A DNA stretch of 64,000 nucleotides from Cycas panzhihuaensis (lineage: Eukaryota > Cycadophyta): NCBI GenBank assembly GCA_023213395.1, contig CM041465.1, positions 205,909,741 to 205,973,740 on the forward strand. Direction: 5' to 3'. Numbering within the stretch: position 1 is the stretch's first letter; the number at the start of each line of letters is the position of its first letter. The notes under the pieces are model-generated. The model was given only the letters and a program-made list of their open reading frames with translations, was not told the DNA's origin and searched no databases. The translations under genes and the position numbers were made by a program. Positions 1 through 10,749 of this stretch are shown one piece after another.

Positions 1-600
1 ATTATTTTGTCGTTTGAAATAAAGGTTGGGGTCACTAACACATTTAGTTTAACCATTTTGAAGAAGATAGTTATCTATTTTAATGTACCAAGCACGAGGG
101 GCTTGTTTAAGACCATAGAAAGATTTTTTTAGTTTGTAGACAAGGTTAGGATTAGAAATAAAACCAAGAGGTTGGGACATATAGATTTCTTCATTAAGAT
201 CGTTGTTTAGAAAAGCACTCTTAACTTCCATTTGATATATTTGCTAGCCAAATTTGACTGTAAGAGCAATAATAGTTTTAATTGTATTCATCTTCATAAT
301 AGGAGCAAAAGTTTCGGTATAATCAATACCATCTATTTGAGAGAAACCTTTAACTACCAAGCATGCCTTATGTTTTTCTACGACTCCTTCAGAGTTGTAT
401 TTAGTTTGGTAAACCCATTTGTAGTCTACCAGTTTTTTACCTGTTGGTAGTGGTACTAAATCCCAAGTTAAATTCTTTTGAAGATCTTCATACTCTGTTT
501 GCATGGCTTGTTGCCATACAAGATTGTTATAAGCTTCCTTAAATGTTTTAGGATCATTATTGGCCATTAGGGCAAAGTTAACTTGTAATATTTGCGATCT
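1..600 (-). pseudogene. E1 reverse transcriptase, N-terminal part
   Basis: Two minus-strand reading frames (49-231 and 244-567) give a Copia-type RT N-terminus: a W-D-L-V motif followed by YKWVYQTKYNSEG, KGFSQIDGIDYTETFAPI and then [18 protein letters not shown] and [11 protein letters not shown]. The frames are separated by a stop in the segment that normally reads '[10 protein letters not shown]'. The catalytic YVDD box would lie beyond base 1. The family role is copying genomic RNA into cDNA; this copy cannot make an intact enzyme. Confidence 0.9.
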
Positions 601-789
601 GGCTTTTTTGGTATCTGAAGGATTACTAGCCTTAGAACTAGCAGCAGAAAGGGTTTTTTGTACCCATTTTGGTTTTTTACTTATATAAGGTTGATTTGAA
701 AAAGATGGATTATATTCATTAGATTCTGTTAGAATCCAATTTTAGACTTGTGTAGATAGATTTTCAATAATTTTGTTTTCAATTTGTTT

Positions 790-1590
790 TTCTGTAGGTT
801 AAGTTGGTATAGTGTTGGTTAAAAGATTTTCGACAGGAAGTTCAATTTGATTAGGGCTGGAGTTTGATGAAGGTTCTTTTTCATCAATAATAACATAACG
901 CATAATTGAAATAGTGTGCGTGATGGGATCTAGTCACTTGTAAGCTTTGCTTTCTTCATTGTATCCAACGAAGATAAGCCTTGAGCTTTTAGGATTTAGC
1001 TTTTTACGTTTTTCCTTTGGAACATGTCCCCAAGTAGTGCTTCCAAAGACTTTAAGATATTTTATAGATGGTTTACGACTAGACCACTTTTGTTCTGGTG
1101 TAACATTTTGTAAGGCTTTGGTTGGTAATCTGTTTAGCAGATAATTAGAGCAAACTATTGCTTTAATCTACAATTTTAAATCAAGACCTTTTGCATGTAA
1201 CATGTATCTGGTCATTTCAACCGAGGTACGGTTCTTGCATTCAACAACACCATGTTGTTGGAGAGTGTAGGCAACAGAATGTTGAAATCTTATTTTGTGC
1301 TTTTTATAGAAAGATATGAATTCATTACTTAAATATTCTTTGGTATTATCTGATCTAAAGATTTTAATTTTAAAGTTAGATTGATTTTCAACCAAAGTTT
1401 TAAATTCAACAAAAATATTAAACACCTGATTTTAATTCTTAAGCGTATAAACCCAACACTTTTTAGAGAAATCATTGATAAAGGTTACAAAGTATTTGCT
1501 TCCAAAATATGATGGTACTTAAAAATGATTGCAAATATCTAAATGGACAAGTTCGAGCGATGATTTTGCTCAAAATGAGGTTTGATGGGG
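790..1590 (-). pseudogene. E1 integrase, core and C-terminal part
   Basis: Minus frame 1168-1425 has IFRSDNTKEYLSNEF (second catalytic Asp region) and QQHGVVECKNRT (catalytic Glu region) of a Copia integrase. Downstream, 790-1160 reads as the usual C-terminal stretch, with LLNRLPTKAL-like, KVFGS and KSRRLIFVGYNEESKAYK-like motifs, in shifted frames with stops. The strand-transfer enzyme is recognisable but not open. Confidence 0.85.
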
Positions 1591-2130
1591 GAAAGGGCCC
1601 ATGTGTTTACCTATTACATAGGCTTCACAAACACCATAAATCGTGGATAAGGGAAGGAAACCATGAACCATGTCATGTCGGTTTAGGTAACACAATTTTC
1701 CATAACTTGTATGGCAAAATCGTGCGTGCCATAGCTTACTAATAGGATTTGAGTTAGTTATGAAGGCAGTGAAAGATTTAGATTTAGAATGATTTAAGTT
1801 TATTAAATTGTAAATACTTGTTTTATGGTCAACAGGTCCTGAAGCAATAGGTTTAAATTTATTAAAAGGTTGTTTAATAACAAATTTATCTTTCCAGAAT
1901 TCAACAACAAGCTCCTTCTTGCAGATTTGATATACAAATAATAGATTGAGCAAATAACCTAGAAACATGAAAAACATCATTGACAGAAACATTTTTCAAG
2001 GTTACATCACTAATTCCTTTAACTTTCAATTGGGAACCACTTTTGAAAGAGATTTTTTCTTTGGAATTGGAATAAGGTTGATAAGTAGATAAGTATTCTT
2101 GGTGTCTTGTCATATGGTGGGAAGCATTAG
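1570..2130 (-). pseudogene. E1 protease and GAG-pre-integrase region
   Basis: Frame 1901-2113 begins MTRHQEYLSTYQPY, the segment just after the protease active site in Copia polyproteins, and continues with V.DVFHV. Frame 1570-1992 carries the zinc-binding HHCC-like pre-integrase block (LWHARFCHTSYGKL, then C.AYVIGKH). The two frames overlap by about 90 bases, which marks a frameshift. The protease catalytic triplet is not cleanly readable. Confidence 0.8.
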
Positions 2131-2199
2131 AATCTAATATCCAAGAAAGTGGTTGGGTGGTAGGAGTAGAAAAAGTAGTAGTAGTAGTAGTTAAAGAAT

Positions 2200-3210
2200 T
2201 GTGAAAATTATGGGATCGTGATTGGATTCCTTTTGAAACGTTCCTTGCTTTGGATGTTATTCTATTCCTACAAACATTTATCGTGTGTCCCTTTCTATTG
2301 TAGTAGGTACAACTGATGTTTTGATTGTTATTAGGCTTAAAATTATTTTTTGTTTGAAATGTTTGTCTAGGTGAGTTTTGATTTTTTGATGATCTCGAAT
2401 ATTTAGGATTTTGATTATAATTATTATTTGAGGTAGAGCTACTATGAGGTTTTTGAGATTTGCAATAACTATTGTGATTATTTTGTTGATTGTTTTGGTT
2501 TCGAGGTTTGTTTTGTGGCTTTGTTTTGGAAAAAAGGACCTAAGAAAGATCTTGAATTTTTCTGGTTTGGATTAACATTGTCTGGTATTTAACCAGTTGG
2601 TTTGCTAATTGATTAAATGAAATGCAGGGGGGGGGTGCCCACACTACTGTCTAGTAGTTTTATATTGATTGAAAGTTTTCGGAAGTTTGTTAATGGCAAG
2701 ACGGACGGTGTGTCATCGTATTTTGCATGAGTTATAGTTATGGTTTTATCACTTTCTTTCACTACAGATTTAATGCAATTTCATAAATCTACATTTTTAA
2801 GTTGAAGATTGGATAAGAACTCCTCAACTCTAGAAAAATCTTTATATTTTAAATCATACATCTTTTGCTCAAGAATAGTGACTTGAGTTGCATCTACCTT
2901 ATCGTATTTTTCTTTGACTTAGACGGTGGCAAGTTCATTTGTATCATTGAATTGCTTACGTATGTCTGACGAGAGAGAGGTTAAGATGGTGCTTAGGGCT
3001 CCATCGCAATTCATCAGATAAACCATATAGGCATCTGACTTAGTATCTATAGTTTTCACAAACTCTCCAGTCACGTACTGCCAAAGCTTTTGTTGTTTAT
3101 GCTAGTCAGATACTTTGACTTTCCAGTTTGCAAAATTTGTGCCGTTTAAAACTGGAATTGCATGGAGGAGGTTGTCTTTGGCATAATAGCCATTTTGGGA
3201 AGGAAAACTT
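2200..3210 (-). pseudogene. E1 gag with CCHC knuckle
   Basis: The gag N-terminus is visible near 3102-3200 on the minus strand (VLNGTNFANWKVKV, typical of Copia gag). The zinc knuckle at 2270-2311 reads C-T-Y-Y-N-R-K-G-H-T-I-N-V-C, so the second Cys of CX2CX4HX4C is replaced by Tyr. The region between has many stops and a G9 run at 2627-2635. The capsid function is lost in this copy. Confidence 0.8.
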
Positions 3211-3359
3211 ATGTAAAGAGATCCTCTTTGATGATGGTAAAAAATAAAATAAAAGATAAGGTAAATGTAAAAAGATAAACTTCCAAATAGAATAATTAAG
3301 CCACAAATACACAATAGTTTCATTTCCAAACTAAAATAAAATGACATTAATTTAATGAA

Positions 3360-5003
3360 AATAAGGATGCATAAGTATTTTGTAAATAAATTGTGTAATT
3401 TGTAAACAAATGGAGGGGTTATCCCTTTTAAACAATATTATTAATTAATTGTAATTATTTTTGAAATTATGTTCTCAAGCATACATATTGAAAATTAAAT
3501 CAAATTTAAAATAAATTTACATAAATTATAAACTTGTTTGCAGAAAATAACATTAAGAATAATAATTAAATTAATTGTAGATAAATTAAATGAATTTATT
3601 AAAAAATGAGTGATAAAATAATGTGATTAATTTATCAAATCAATAAATAATTAATAACATTAAATTGAATTAAAAATGTTGAAAAAATTATAAAAATTTT
3701 TGATGAATTAAAACACACAGTTGTATTTACTTGGTTGCGGTCGATTCCGTTGACTTTGATTGAAGTGTTTGCTGTCAAAACGGCTTTAGAAACACTCGAG
3801 TGACTAGTCAAATCAAAGACGTTTGAGTCAGGAATCCAACACAACTTTTGGATCTGGATTTTGACTCCAAGCGGTGAAGATATGGCAAAAAATGCATAGA
3901 TAACCCTTTTGAAAATTGAGGGGGGGGGGGGGGGGGCTAAAAATTAAGGGGTTAAGCCCCTTTTACATTTGAAACAGGATCGTATGGGGGGCCAATAGGA
4001 TTGGAGCCTAGCAGTATAGGGGGTTAACATACCTGAAACTCAAATGAGGCGGATTTAATAGTTTTTGATAATGCCAAAAAGATTAAATAAGAATTAATAA
4101 CTATTTGACGTCCATTTGAAGGCAAAAAATAAAACTATGTAAAACATACAAAATGTTTTGTCAAATATTTAGGGTTTCATAGGGCAATTTTCTCTGCGCG
4201 ATAATTTTGAGCAGCTGTAGCGAATTTTTGCGTGAATCATCCTTTGCATGTAGACTTTGTCGATTGATTAACATTTTATGGCATCTCAATGATGATAACT
4301 ACAAGCATAACGATGAGGATTTCTGCATGTGATGGCATCTCGTGTGTCTACGTTATGAAGTTTGTGTGCAAATTTAGGCGTTCAATCGATTGCTGAATGC
4401 GGTCCGATCTCTCTTCAGTTTGCATTTGCATCTATACAGGTGCTTGTGCATTTTCTTGCAATGGGGTTTATAGCTTCAAGTGCGTCCTTGATTTAGAGAC
4501 ATTTTTGCGCATTGAAGATTTTATTGGGATTTTTGTATGGTGTTGTTTCTGCATGATTTTCTACGTTTGAGTTTCGTGCTCAGTTCAACAAGTTCTTCTC
4601 GGTTGCCTTCGACTTTATGCATTTTGTCCTGCTTGCTTTGTACGGCCTCCACGGCGTTCGTTTAAATTATGTCTATGCTAATAGATGTTTTGAGTTCTAT
4701 TTCGTTAGTGGCATGCTTTGTGTGAAGCGTCTTCTTTTAGCTACTACTTTTGATGGTGTTTGCGACTGCGTATTCTTATCAATAAATGAAGGAAGGTAGA
4801 CTCTGCCCATTACTGGAGATGATTGGCCATACAAATAGAGAGATTCAACTCCATACTGCTCACACTGGCTCAGGATAGAATTGGAGATTGAATTTTGATT
4901 TGATGAGTGGACCACATATAACTTGGTTTGATCTCACTTGCAGGATAAATTTTCTTCAATATTCCTCTATAAACGTGAAGAATTCTTCAAAATTTTTAAA
5001 CCC
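3360..5003 (-). other. E1 untranslated leader, no gene recognised
   Basis: About 1.6 kb between the primer site and gag. It holds no recognisable domain; the short open frames here lack coding character. It contains a 17-base G run at 3920-3936 (C run in the element sense), flanked by a purine-rich stretch. A long 5' leader is common in plant LTR elements, but an old insertion inside it cannot be excluded. Confidence 0.5.
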
Positions 5004-5015
5004 GCTCTGATACCA
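5004..5015 (-). other. E1 primer-binding site (initiator Met tRNA type)
   Basis: The plus strand reads GCTCTGATACCA, so the element strand is TGGTATCAGAGC, the complement of the 3' end of plant initiator-Met tRNA. It abuts the LTR end with no gap. Confidence 0.9.
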
Positions 5016-5252
5016 TGTTGGAGAGAGGGTAAATTTGCACAAAATCAATCAAATTGTATACATAATCATTCACAATTTACACAAGTGATTTGGCAGGTGG
5101 AAAACCCTTCCAAGGAAGAAAACCCACCTTAGAAATATAGTATTTTATTAATATAACATTGTCAAAATGCATGTGTATATAATGAGGATCTCATTCTCTT
5201 TCTTGTAACGTCATCCTAACCAGGATATTCAGCCAATGTAGCCAACCCAACA
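5016..5252 (-). repeat. E1 5' LTR
   Basis: A 237-bp segment with terminal inverted repeats TGTTGG...CCAACA, directly adjacent to the primer site. The second LTR is outside the window, so the boundary rests on the primer site and the TG..CA ends. It ends only two bases before the LTR of E2. Confidence 0.75.
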
Positions 5253-5254
5253 TC

Positions 5255-5444
5255 TGTTAGAATTCAAACATAGATTGGAAAATAATCAGTGCTTTATTAT
5301 GAGAGAGGTTCTCTATATATACATTTGAGAAATTATAACCACCTTGTATCTAATTGACACATGGTAGACACTTGTTTATGTTACATAAAGAGGGGTTTTT
5401 ACATGACCCTTAACTAATCCTACATAAAACATTATATTCTAACA
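5255..5444 (-). repeat. E2 3' LTR
   Basis: 190 bp with TGTTAGAAT...ATTCTAACA ends. It matches 10222-10402 plus 10563-10570 along its whole length with scattered substitutions. In the element sense it is preceded by a purine tract. Confidence 0.92.
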
Positions 5445-5456
5445 CCCTCTCTTAAT
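5445..5456 (-). other. E2 polypurine tract
   Basis: In the element sense ATTAAGAGAGGG directly abuts the 3' LTR start TGTTAGAATATAATG. This is the expected plus-strand DNA priming site. Confidence 0.8.
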
Positions 5457-5464
5457 GTTTTATC

Positions 5465-6175
5465 TATTCAATCCTATGTTATCTCTAAGGACTTGAAATT
5501 TGTCCTTGTTGAGTGGTTTTGTCAAGATGTCTACAACTTGCTCATTTGTTAGGCAATATGTCAAGTCAATTTCCTTGTTCTGCACTTTTTCTCGTATGAA
5601 GTGGTGATGCACTTCAATGTGCTTTGTTCGAGCATGGAGAACTAGATTCTTGGTTAGTTTGATGACACTCTAATTATCAAAAATAGGGTCGTCGAACCTT
5701 CTTGCTGCTGATCTAAATCTGACAGAAGTTGTCTCAACCAGACTACTTCATATGAGGCACTAACTGTTGCCTTATATTCTGCTTTAGTGGATGAGAGTGC
5801 AATTGTAGATTGTTGTTTGTTGTTCCACGAGATAGCTACTGATCCAAGGAAGAAGCAATAACTACTTGTTGATCTTCTCTTCTCTTTGTCTCCTACCCAA
5901 TCTGAATCATAATATCCAATTAGTTTATTTGTCTTCATTCTTGGATATGTAAGTTTTAGATCAGTGGTTCCTTTCAGGTATCTAAGTATCCTTTTGACAG
6001 CTTGCCAGTGTCTCATCTTTGGTTCTTGCATATATTTAGAGACTAGACTTACCGAATATGAGATATTAGGTCTAGTTGCAGTGAGATATATCAAGCTACC
6101 AATTAATTGTCTGTATAACATGCCATCGACTGTAGGTTCCCTTTCATCTGGAGTCAGATCACAGTTGGTTTCCAT
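5465..6175 (-). pseudogene. E2 RNase H and C-terminal end of pol
   Basis: Frame 5654-6175 has the Copia connection and RNase H signature: YRQLIGSLIYLTATRPNISY, AVKRILRYLKGT, YDSDWVGDKEKRRSTSSY and QSTIALSSTKAEYKA. After a frameshift near 5660 the classic Copia end follows in another frame (H.RTKHIEVHHHFIREKV..., then ILTKPL). The protein degrades the RNA strand of the hybrid. Acidic residues of the active site are largely present, but the frame is broken. Confidence 0.92.
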
Positions 6176-6941
6176 GGGTGTTGCACAACTGTTGTTGTTC
6201 TCATCTTGAATTTCATTAATAGATTTTTTATGTATTTGCTTTGAGATAATGAGATTGAGTCTTTCTTTTGATTGACTTCAATTCCTAAATAATAATTCAA
6301 AAGTCCTAAATCTGTCATCTCAAAGTTTTTTTCCAATTAAGCTTTGATATTGGCTATTAGCTTTGTATCACTTCCTGTAAGAATCATGTCATCCACATAA
6401 ACTACAATTATTGCGATTTGTCCTTGTCTCCTTTTTGCATACAAATTGGAGTCAAAGTTGCATCTGAGAAACCCATTTTGAGTGAGGTATTTGTCCAGTT
6501 TGGCATACCAGGCTCTTGGGGCTTGCTTCAACCTATATAGTGCCTTTTTCAATTTGCATACAAGATTTTCTTAACCAAGTTGAACATACCCTTCTGGTTG
6601 TTTCATGTAGACTTCTTCTTCAGAAAGGCACTCTTCACATCCAATTGGTAGATTTTCCAGTTGTGTTGAGCTGCCAAAGCAATTGCTATTCTCACAGTGT
6701 CCAATTTTGCTACTGGTGAGAAAGTTTCTTCATAGTCTATTCCAGTTGTCTGTGTATAGCCCTTCGCTACTGGCCTAGCTTTATATTTCTCTATCTTGCC
6801 ATCAATGTTCTTTATCTTGTATACCCACTTGCAATTGATTACGAGGTAGGTTAGCCAGTTCCCAAGTCTAATTCTTGGAGATAGACTCCATTTCAACATC
6901 CATTGCAGCTTGCCATTCCTCATGTCCTTTTGCTTCCTCAA
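6154..6941 (-). pseudogene. E2 reverse transcriptase
   Basis: Three overlapping minus frames cover the domain. 6603-6941 has [38 protein letters not shown] and [10 protein letters not shown]; 6337-6552 has [13 protein letters not shown] and the catalytic VVYVDDMIL; 6154-6336 has [17 protein letters not shown]. The YVDD box is intact, but frameshifts near 6340 and 6600 separate the pieces. Confidence 0.92.
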
Positions 6942-6959
6942 AGGATTGTGGTTCTGCGT

Positions 6960-7990
6960 TGCTAAATAGAGTTTGATGCTTTTGGCTTCTCATTCAGTGA
7001 GTGAACAAATCCCCTTTGCCTTCTTCAACTGTCTTGAGGTACCATTTTGGTACCCATTTTTCTTTTTTTTTCTCTTCTTCAGTGATTGAGCCTTTTGAAG
7101 ACAGTTCTTCCTTTTAGTAGTTGAACTTTCATGCGTTTGTGATGCCCTCTCTGAATCATTAGGTTCTGTATCTTTTGAAGTAACTCCAAAGATTTTTTCT
7201 GTAAGGGGTTCTTCTTGAGATACCCTTTTCGAAGTTTCTTCGATTATTTGATGAATTGAAGCATCCTTTATGATATCTCCTTTGTTAAAGACAACATCTC
7301 TGCTTATACAAATCTTATTTATTTTAGGATCTATGCATTTATAGGCCTTTGAAGTCTTATTGTAGCCTATCATTATGCATTCTATACTTTTGGAGTCAAG
7401 TTTGGACCTCATTTTGTCTGGTATATGAACAAATGCTTGACATCCAAATATTCTTAGATTACTTACGTCTGGTTTGATTCTAGTCCATGCTTCTTTCAGA
7501 GTAATTTGCTCCAAGGCTTTTGTTGGACTTCGGTTTATAAGATAAGTAGTTGTGATAACTACTTCAGCCCAATAGATTTTTGAGATCTGCCTGTCTTCGA
7601 TCATGCTCCAAGCCATCTCTATAATTGTCCCATTCTTGTGTTCAACAACTCCATTGGACTAAGATGTGTAAGGAGCTGTGAATTGTCTGTGTATTCCATG
7701 TGCCTTGCAGAAATTCAAAAAAATCTTTCGAAATATATTCTCCTCCACCATCTGACCTGATGCATTTTATTCTTGATTCGGATTCTAATTTAACTTCTAC
7801 TTTGAATTCTTTAAACTTTTCGAAAACTTCGGATTTACCATAGAGAAAATAAATCCAAATTTCCTAGAAAAGTTAGCAATGAATGTTAAAAAATATCTGG
7901 TGCCATTAATTGAGTAAGGAGTAAGAGGTCCACATAGGTTAGTATGTATCAATTCCAGCTTATTTTGAACTCGCCATTCATTTTTCTTGA
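6960..7990 (-). pseudogene. E2 integrase
   Basis: Frame 6990-7616 is the C-terminal half: YLINRSPTKAL, LRIFGCQAFVHIPDK, KSIECIMIGYNKTSKAYKC and ISRDVVFNKG. The catalytic Glu region reads SNGVVEHKN just upstream near 7640-7660, next to a stop. The core and pre-core lie at 7660-7990 in other frames, ending with the Asp-containing GPLTPYSINGTRYFLTFI block. Broken by frameshifts. Confidence 0.9.
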
Positions 7991-8642
7991 AAGGGTGATG
8001 GTGTTGTTTTCTAAGATGACAACTTTTACAAACAAAATGATGAAATACAATATTTGGAAGACCACCAACCATTTGTGATTTTTGTGGTTGAGCTAGTCTA
8101 TCTATGGAGATGTGCCCATACTTCAAATGCCACAATTTATTATTATCAATATTGGCTACAGTGTATGCCTTTACATGCTTATTGGCAACTATAGGATCAG
8201 AAAATAGTCTATATAGATCATTACTTTCTATCCCTTTTGCAATTACATCACCATTTTTCTTCATATCTAGAATATAACAATGTCCTCCTTCATCGAATAT
8301 CATCCTCAACTTTTTCTTTCCTAGCTGAGAGACAGATAGAAGATTCTTTTTTAGACCAGGTACAAAAAGTACATTTCCAATTTTCTGCACTGCACCTTTT
8401 ACTTTAGCAGCTATGGTACCTATGCCTTTGATATTCAGAGGATACTTGTCTTCTAATTCAACAGATTTATTTGGGATGTAGGGTTTTAGTGATTCGAACC
8501 AGTCCTCTCGCCTTGTCATATGCCTTGAAGCTCTAGAGCTGATGTACCATATCTCGTCATCTTCGAGATTGACTGTCAGTGCAACAATAAAGGCTATCTC
8601 TTCTTCATCTTCATCAACCTGCTCTTTGTTGGAATTCCCCAC
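7990..8642 (-). pseudogene. E2 protease and GAG-pre-integrase region
   Basis: The open frame 7797-8642 (281 codons) holds WYISSRASRHMT, where the protease active site normally reads D(S/T)GAS. The catalytic position is replaced, so the protease appears inactive. It continues with VLFVPGLKKNLLSVSQL and the zinc-binding LWHLKYGHIS...CKSCHLRKQHHHPF block, and its C-terminus enters integrase. It is the longest open piece of E2. Confidence 0.9.
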
Positions 8643-9534
8643 AGGTCTTTCCCCTCTCTGGATCTCAACTTTTCTTTGCTGGCACTGGTAGGGATAATGT
8701 TCAGGTTGTTTATAATGGTAGCAGATGTCAAAAGCCCTGCATTTGCTTGAGAAGTGACCAAGCTTGCCACAATTGAGGCAGACTCTAGCATCATGAGGAG
8801 GATTCGAGCGGTCTCGTCCTTTGTTCTCTTGTCATCTTCCACAAGACTAACTTCTATTAGGGGTACGAGAATGTCCTCGACCTTGTCCTCTTCCTTTGGG
8901 TCCTATATTGAGTTTGGTTTCAAACACATCCTCAATTTCTGTCCCATCTTCATAATGCTTATTCGTTTGCTCCTGTCTTAGAAGTAATCCTGTTAGAGTA
9001 TCCAAAGACTTTATTTCAATTTGATCATTGTTGGTTATGGTATTGACTGTGACATCGAATGCCTTTGTCAATTTACTTGCAACCATTTCAACAACCTCCT
9101 GTTTCGAAGTATCTGCGCCTGCACTTAGTAAATCATTTCTAACTGAAATGACTCTGAATTAATTTTGAGACAGTTTCTATCTCTTTCATATATAGTTTGA
9201 ACAAATCTTCTTTAAGGGCTATAGTTCTGGCCCTGTTTTTTTGGCTATACTTATTTTCAAATATTTTTCAGATTGCAGATGAGGAGTTCATTTTCTCAAC
9301 ATAGACAAGGAGAGGGTCAAAAATTGAGAGTTTCAAGGTTATCACACCTATGTTGTCCCTTTCTTCCCAATTTGCCTGGGCAACACCAACAGCTTTAGGT
9401 TTTGATTCCTTCCCAATTGCTAATCGCCAAACATTTTTGGCTCTAAGTAGTGTTTCAATGTTAGTTTTCCAAACATTATAGTTAGTTTCTGTTAATTTAG
9501 CTTGGTCAGTAAGAGCCAGAATGAATGTAGCCAT
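8643..9534 (-). pseudogene. E2 gag with two CCHC knuckles
   Basis: Gag starts at 9534 (MATFILALTDQAKLTETNY, then W...ETLLRAKNVW), the usual Copia gag opening. A first knuckle at 8739-8780 is intact (CLNCGKLGHFSSKC); a second just downstream reads CYHYKQPEHYPYQC, with Tyr for the second Cys. Stops near 9268 and frameshifts near 9090 and 8840 break it. Confidence 0.88.
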
Positions 9535-10209
9535 GTTTGAACTAATGGACAGTATGATGTAGCTCTGACCATATGATTGTATGAATTTCCGTACAAAAAT
9601 GTAGGTGTACGGAATTGGGGGGGGGGACCCAAAATGTAGATCTCCTCTAGGTGAGTCTGAATATGTAATTGATTTTTCAAGTTGGCTTCTGGTTTGATTG
9701 GAAAATGGCTTGAAAGTAGAAAACCAATGACTAGGGTTTTGAAGAAATTTGCTTAAAACTTAAAAAATTCTCAATTAAACCCTTTGAAACTAGTATCAAT
9801 AGAAGCGTCTTAAAGAGATAGACAAAACTTGATAGGTTTTACTTGGAATGAAGTCTCGTTTTGGTTGAAATCTTTGATCAACTCTCCAAACTTGCGTGAC
9901 TGTGTTTTTGGCAAAATGAGCCTAAAAACTGCTTCAAATGCCTTCGATCTTGTTGAGAAAAAAGTTCACGACGTCGAGATCTTCTTATTGGTTAAATTTC
10001 AAAGGATTCTGAGCACTATCAATTTTTCGCATCCATACATCTGTACAGTTTCATACCATTCGTACAATGGCTTCGTTTGTCTTCTATTTCATTGAGAAAC
10101 TTCTTCTTCTGTCAAATATCCTTTTTATTGATGCTTGACAATTGATGTCTAACACAAAAACTTTGTCTTCTTTCAACAGAACCCCTCTCTTAGTTAGGCA
10201 TACTGGCCT
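9535..10209 (-). other. E2 leader, no gene
   Basis: About 675 bases between the primer site and gag. It contains a G10 run at 9617-9626. No domain is recognisable. Confidence 0.6.
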
Positions 10210-10221
10210 ACTCTGATACCA
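10210..10221 (-). other. E2 primer-binding site
   Basis: Element strand TGGTATCAGAGT, one change from the initiator-Met complement, abutting the LTR. Confidence 0.88.
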
Positions 10222-10570
10222 TGTTAGAATTCAAACACAGATTGGAGAAAAATTAGTGCTTTATTATGAGAGATGTTCTTTATATATGCGTTTGAGAAAT
10301 TATAATCACCATGTATTTGATTGACATGTGGCAGACACTTGTTTATGTTACATAAAGAGGGGATTTTACATGACCCTTAACTAACCCTAGATAAAACATT
10401 ATATCAAGATTCTCGAATAATTAATTCGAGAAGATAAGCCAAAGTTCGTTGAATGGACAACAGTCCATTTCACCAAACTTTTAATAAATAATAATTAAAT
10501 ACATAATATAAAGTTTATAAAAGGTAACATTACAACTTTATAACATTAATATAAAACATTATTTCTAACA
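10222..10570 (-). repeat. E2 5' LTR with a 148-bp extra segment
   Basis: It begins TGTTAGAATTC next to the primer site and ends TTCTAACA. It aligns with the 3' LTR except for a segment at 10403-10550 bracketed by two copies of ATAAAACATTAT (10391-10402 and 10551-10562); the 3' LTR has one copy there. Confidence 0.88.
10403..10562. repeat. 148-bp segment plus one 12-bp direct repeat inside E2 5' LTR
   Basis: Rich in short inverted repeats: TTCTCGAA...TTCGAGAA near 10410, GAATGGAC...GTCCATTTC near 10455, and GTTTATAAA...TTTATAAC near 10513-10545. The 12-bp flanking repeat suggests either insertion of a small element with TSDs or loss of the segment from the other LTR by recombination between the repeats. 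No poly(A) tail and no recognisable termini. Confidence 0.6.
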
Positions 10571-10749
10571 TTCCTAAAGTGGTTAAGGGTAGTAGACTCA
10601 AGCCTTACCACAGTTAGGGTAGGGTATCTTTGGAACCAACCGACCAGTGTATTATAACATGCTGTTGGAGTTGAGGAGAACCAAGGTTGTCCTAGTGTCG
10701 AGAATTCTTGATTTTATCTTCTAAAATTAAAAAAAAAAAAAAAAAAAAA
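10571..10749 (+). repeat. SINE candidate with tRNA-Leu-like head and poly(A) tail
   Basis: It begins CCTAAAGTGGTTAAGG, like the D-arm of plant tRNA-Leu (CCGAGTGGTTAAGG). AGACTCAAGCC follows about 10 bases later, like the Leu(CAA) anticodon loop. About 130 bases of unrelated body end in a 21-base A run at 10729-10749. The 179-bp length and composition suit a tRNA-derived SINE. No convincing TSD is visible, and a second copy would be needed for proof. Confidence 0.5.

Larger units (their letters stand above)
1..5252 (-). mobile_element. E1: Ty1/copia LTR retrotransposon, 3' part beyond window start
   Basis: On the minus strand the order is LTR (5016-5252), initiator-Met-type primer site, long leader, gag, CCHC knuckle, protease, integrase and reverse transcriptase, which runs off the left edge. 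Integrase before RT is the Copia order. All domains carry stops and frameshifts, so the copy is dead. The 3' LTR lies outside the window, so no TSD can be checked. Confidence 0.9.
5255..10570 (-). mobile_element. E2: near full-length Ty1/copia retrotransposon
   Basis: Bounded by LTRs at 5255-5444 and 10222-10570. In the minus direction it has primer site, gag, two CCHC knuckles, protease, integrase, RT, RNase H and polypurine tract. Length without the extra LTR segment is about 5.15 kb, normal for Copia. The coding region is broken by several frameshifts and stops. Five-base flanks (ACATC on the left, TTCCT on the right) do not match, so the TSD is lost or a flank is rearranged. Confidence 0.92.

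Noticed and set aside
10571-10650. Functional tRNA-Leu gene
   Set aside because: Only D-arm and anticodon-arm similarity is present; a complete cloverleaf with acceptor and T-arm cannot be drawn.
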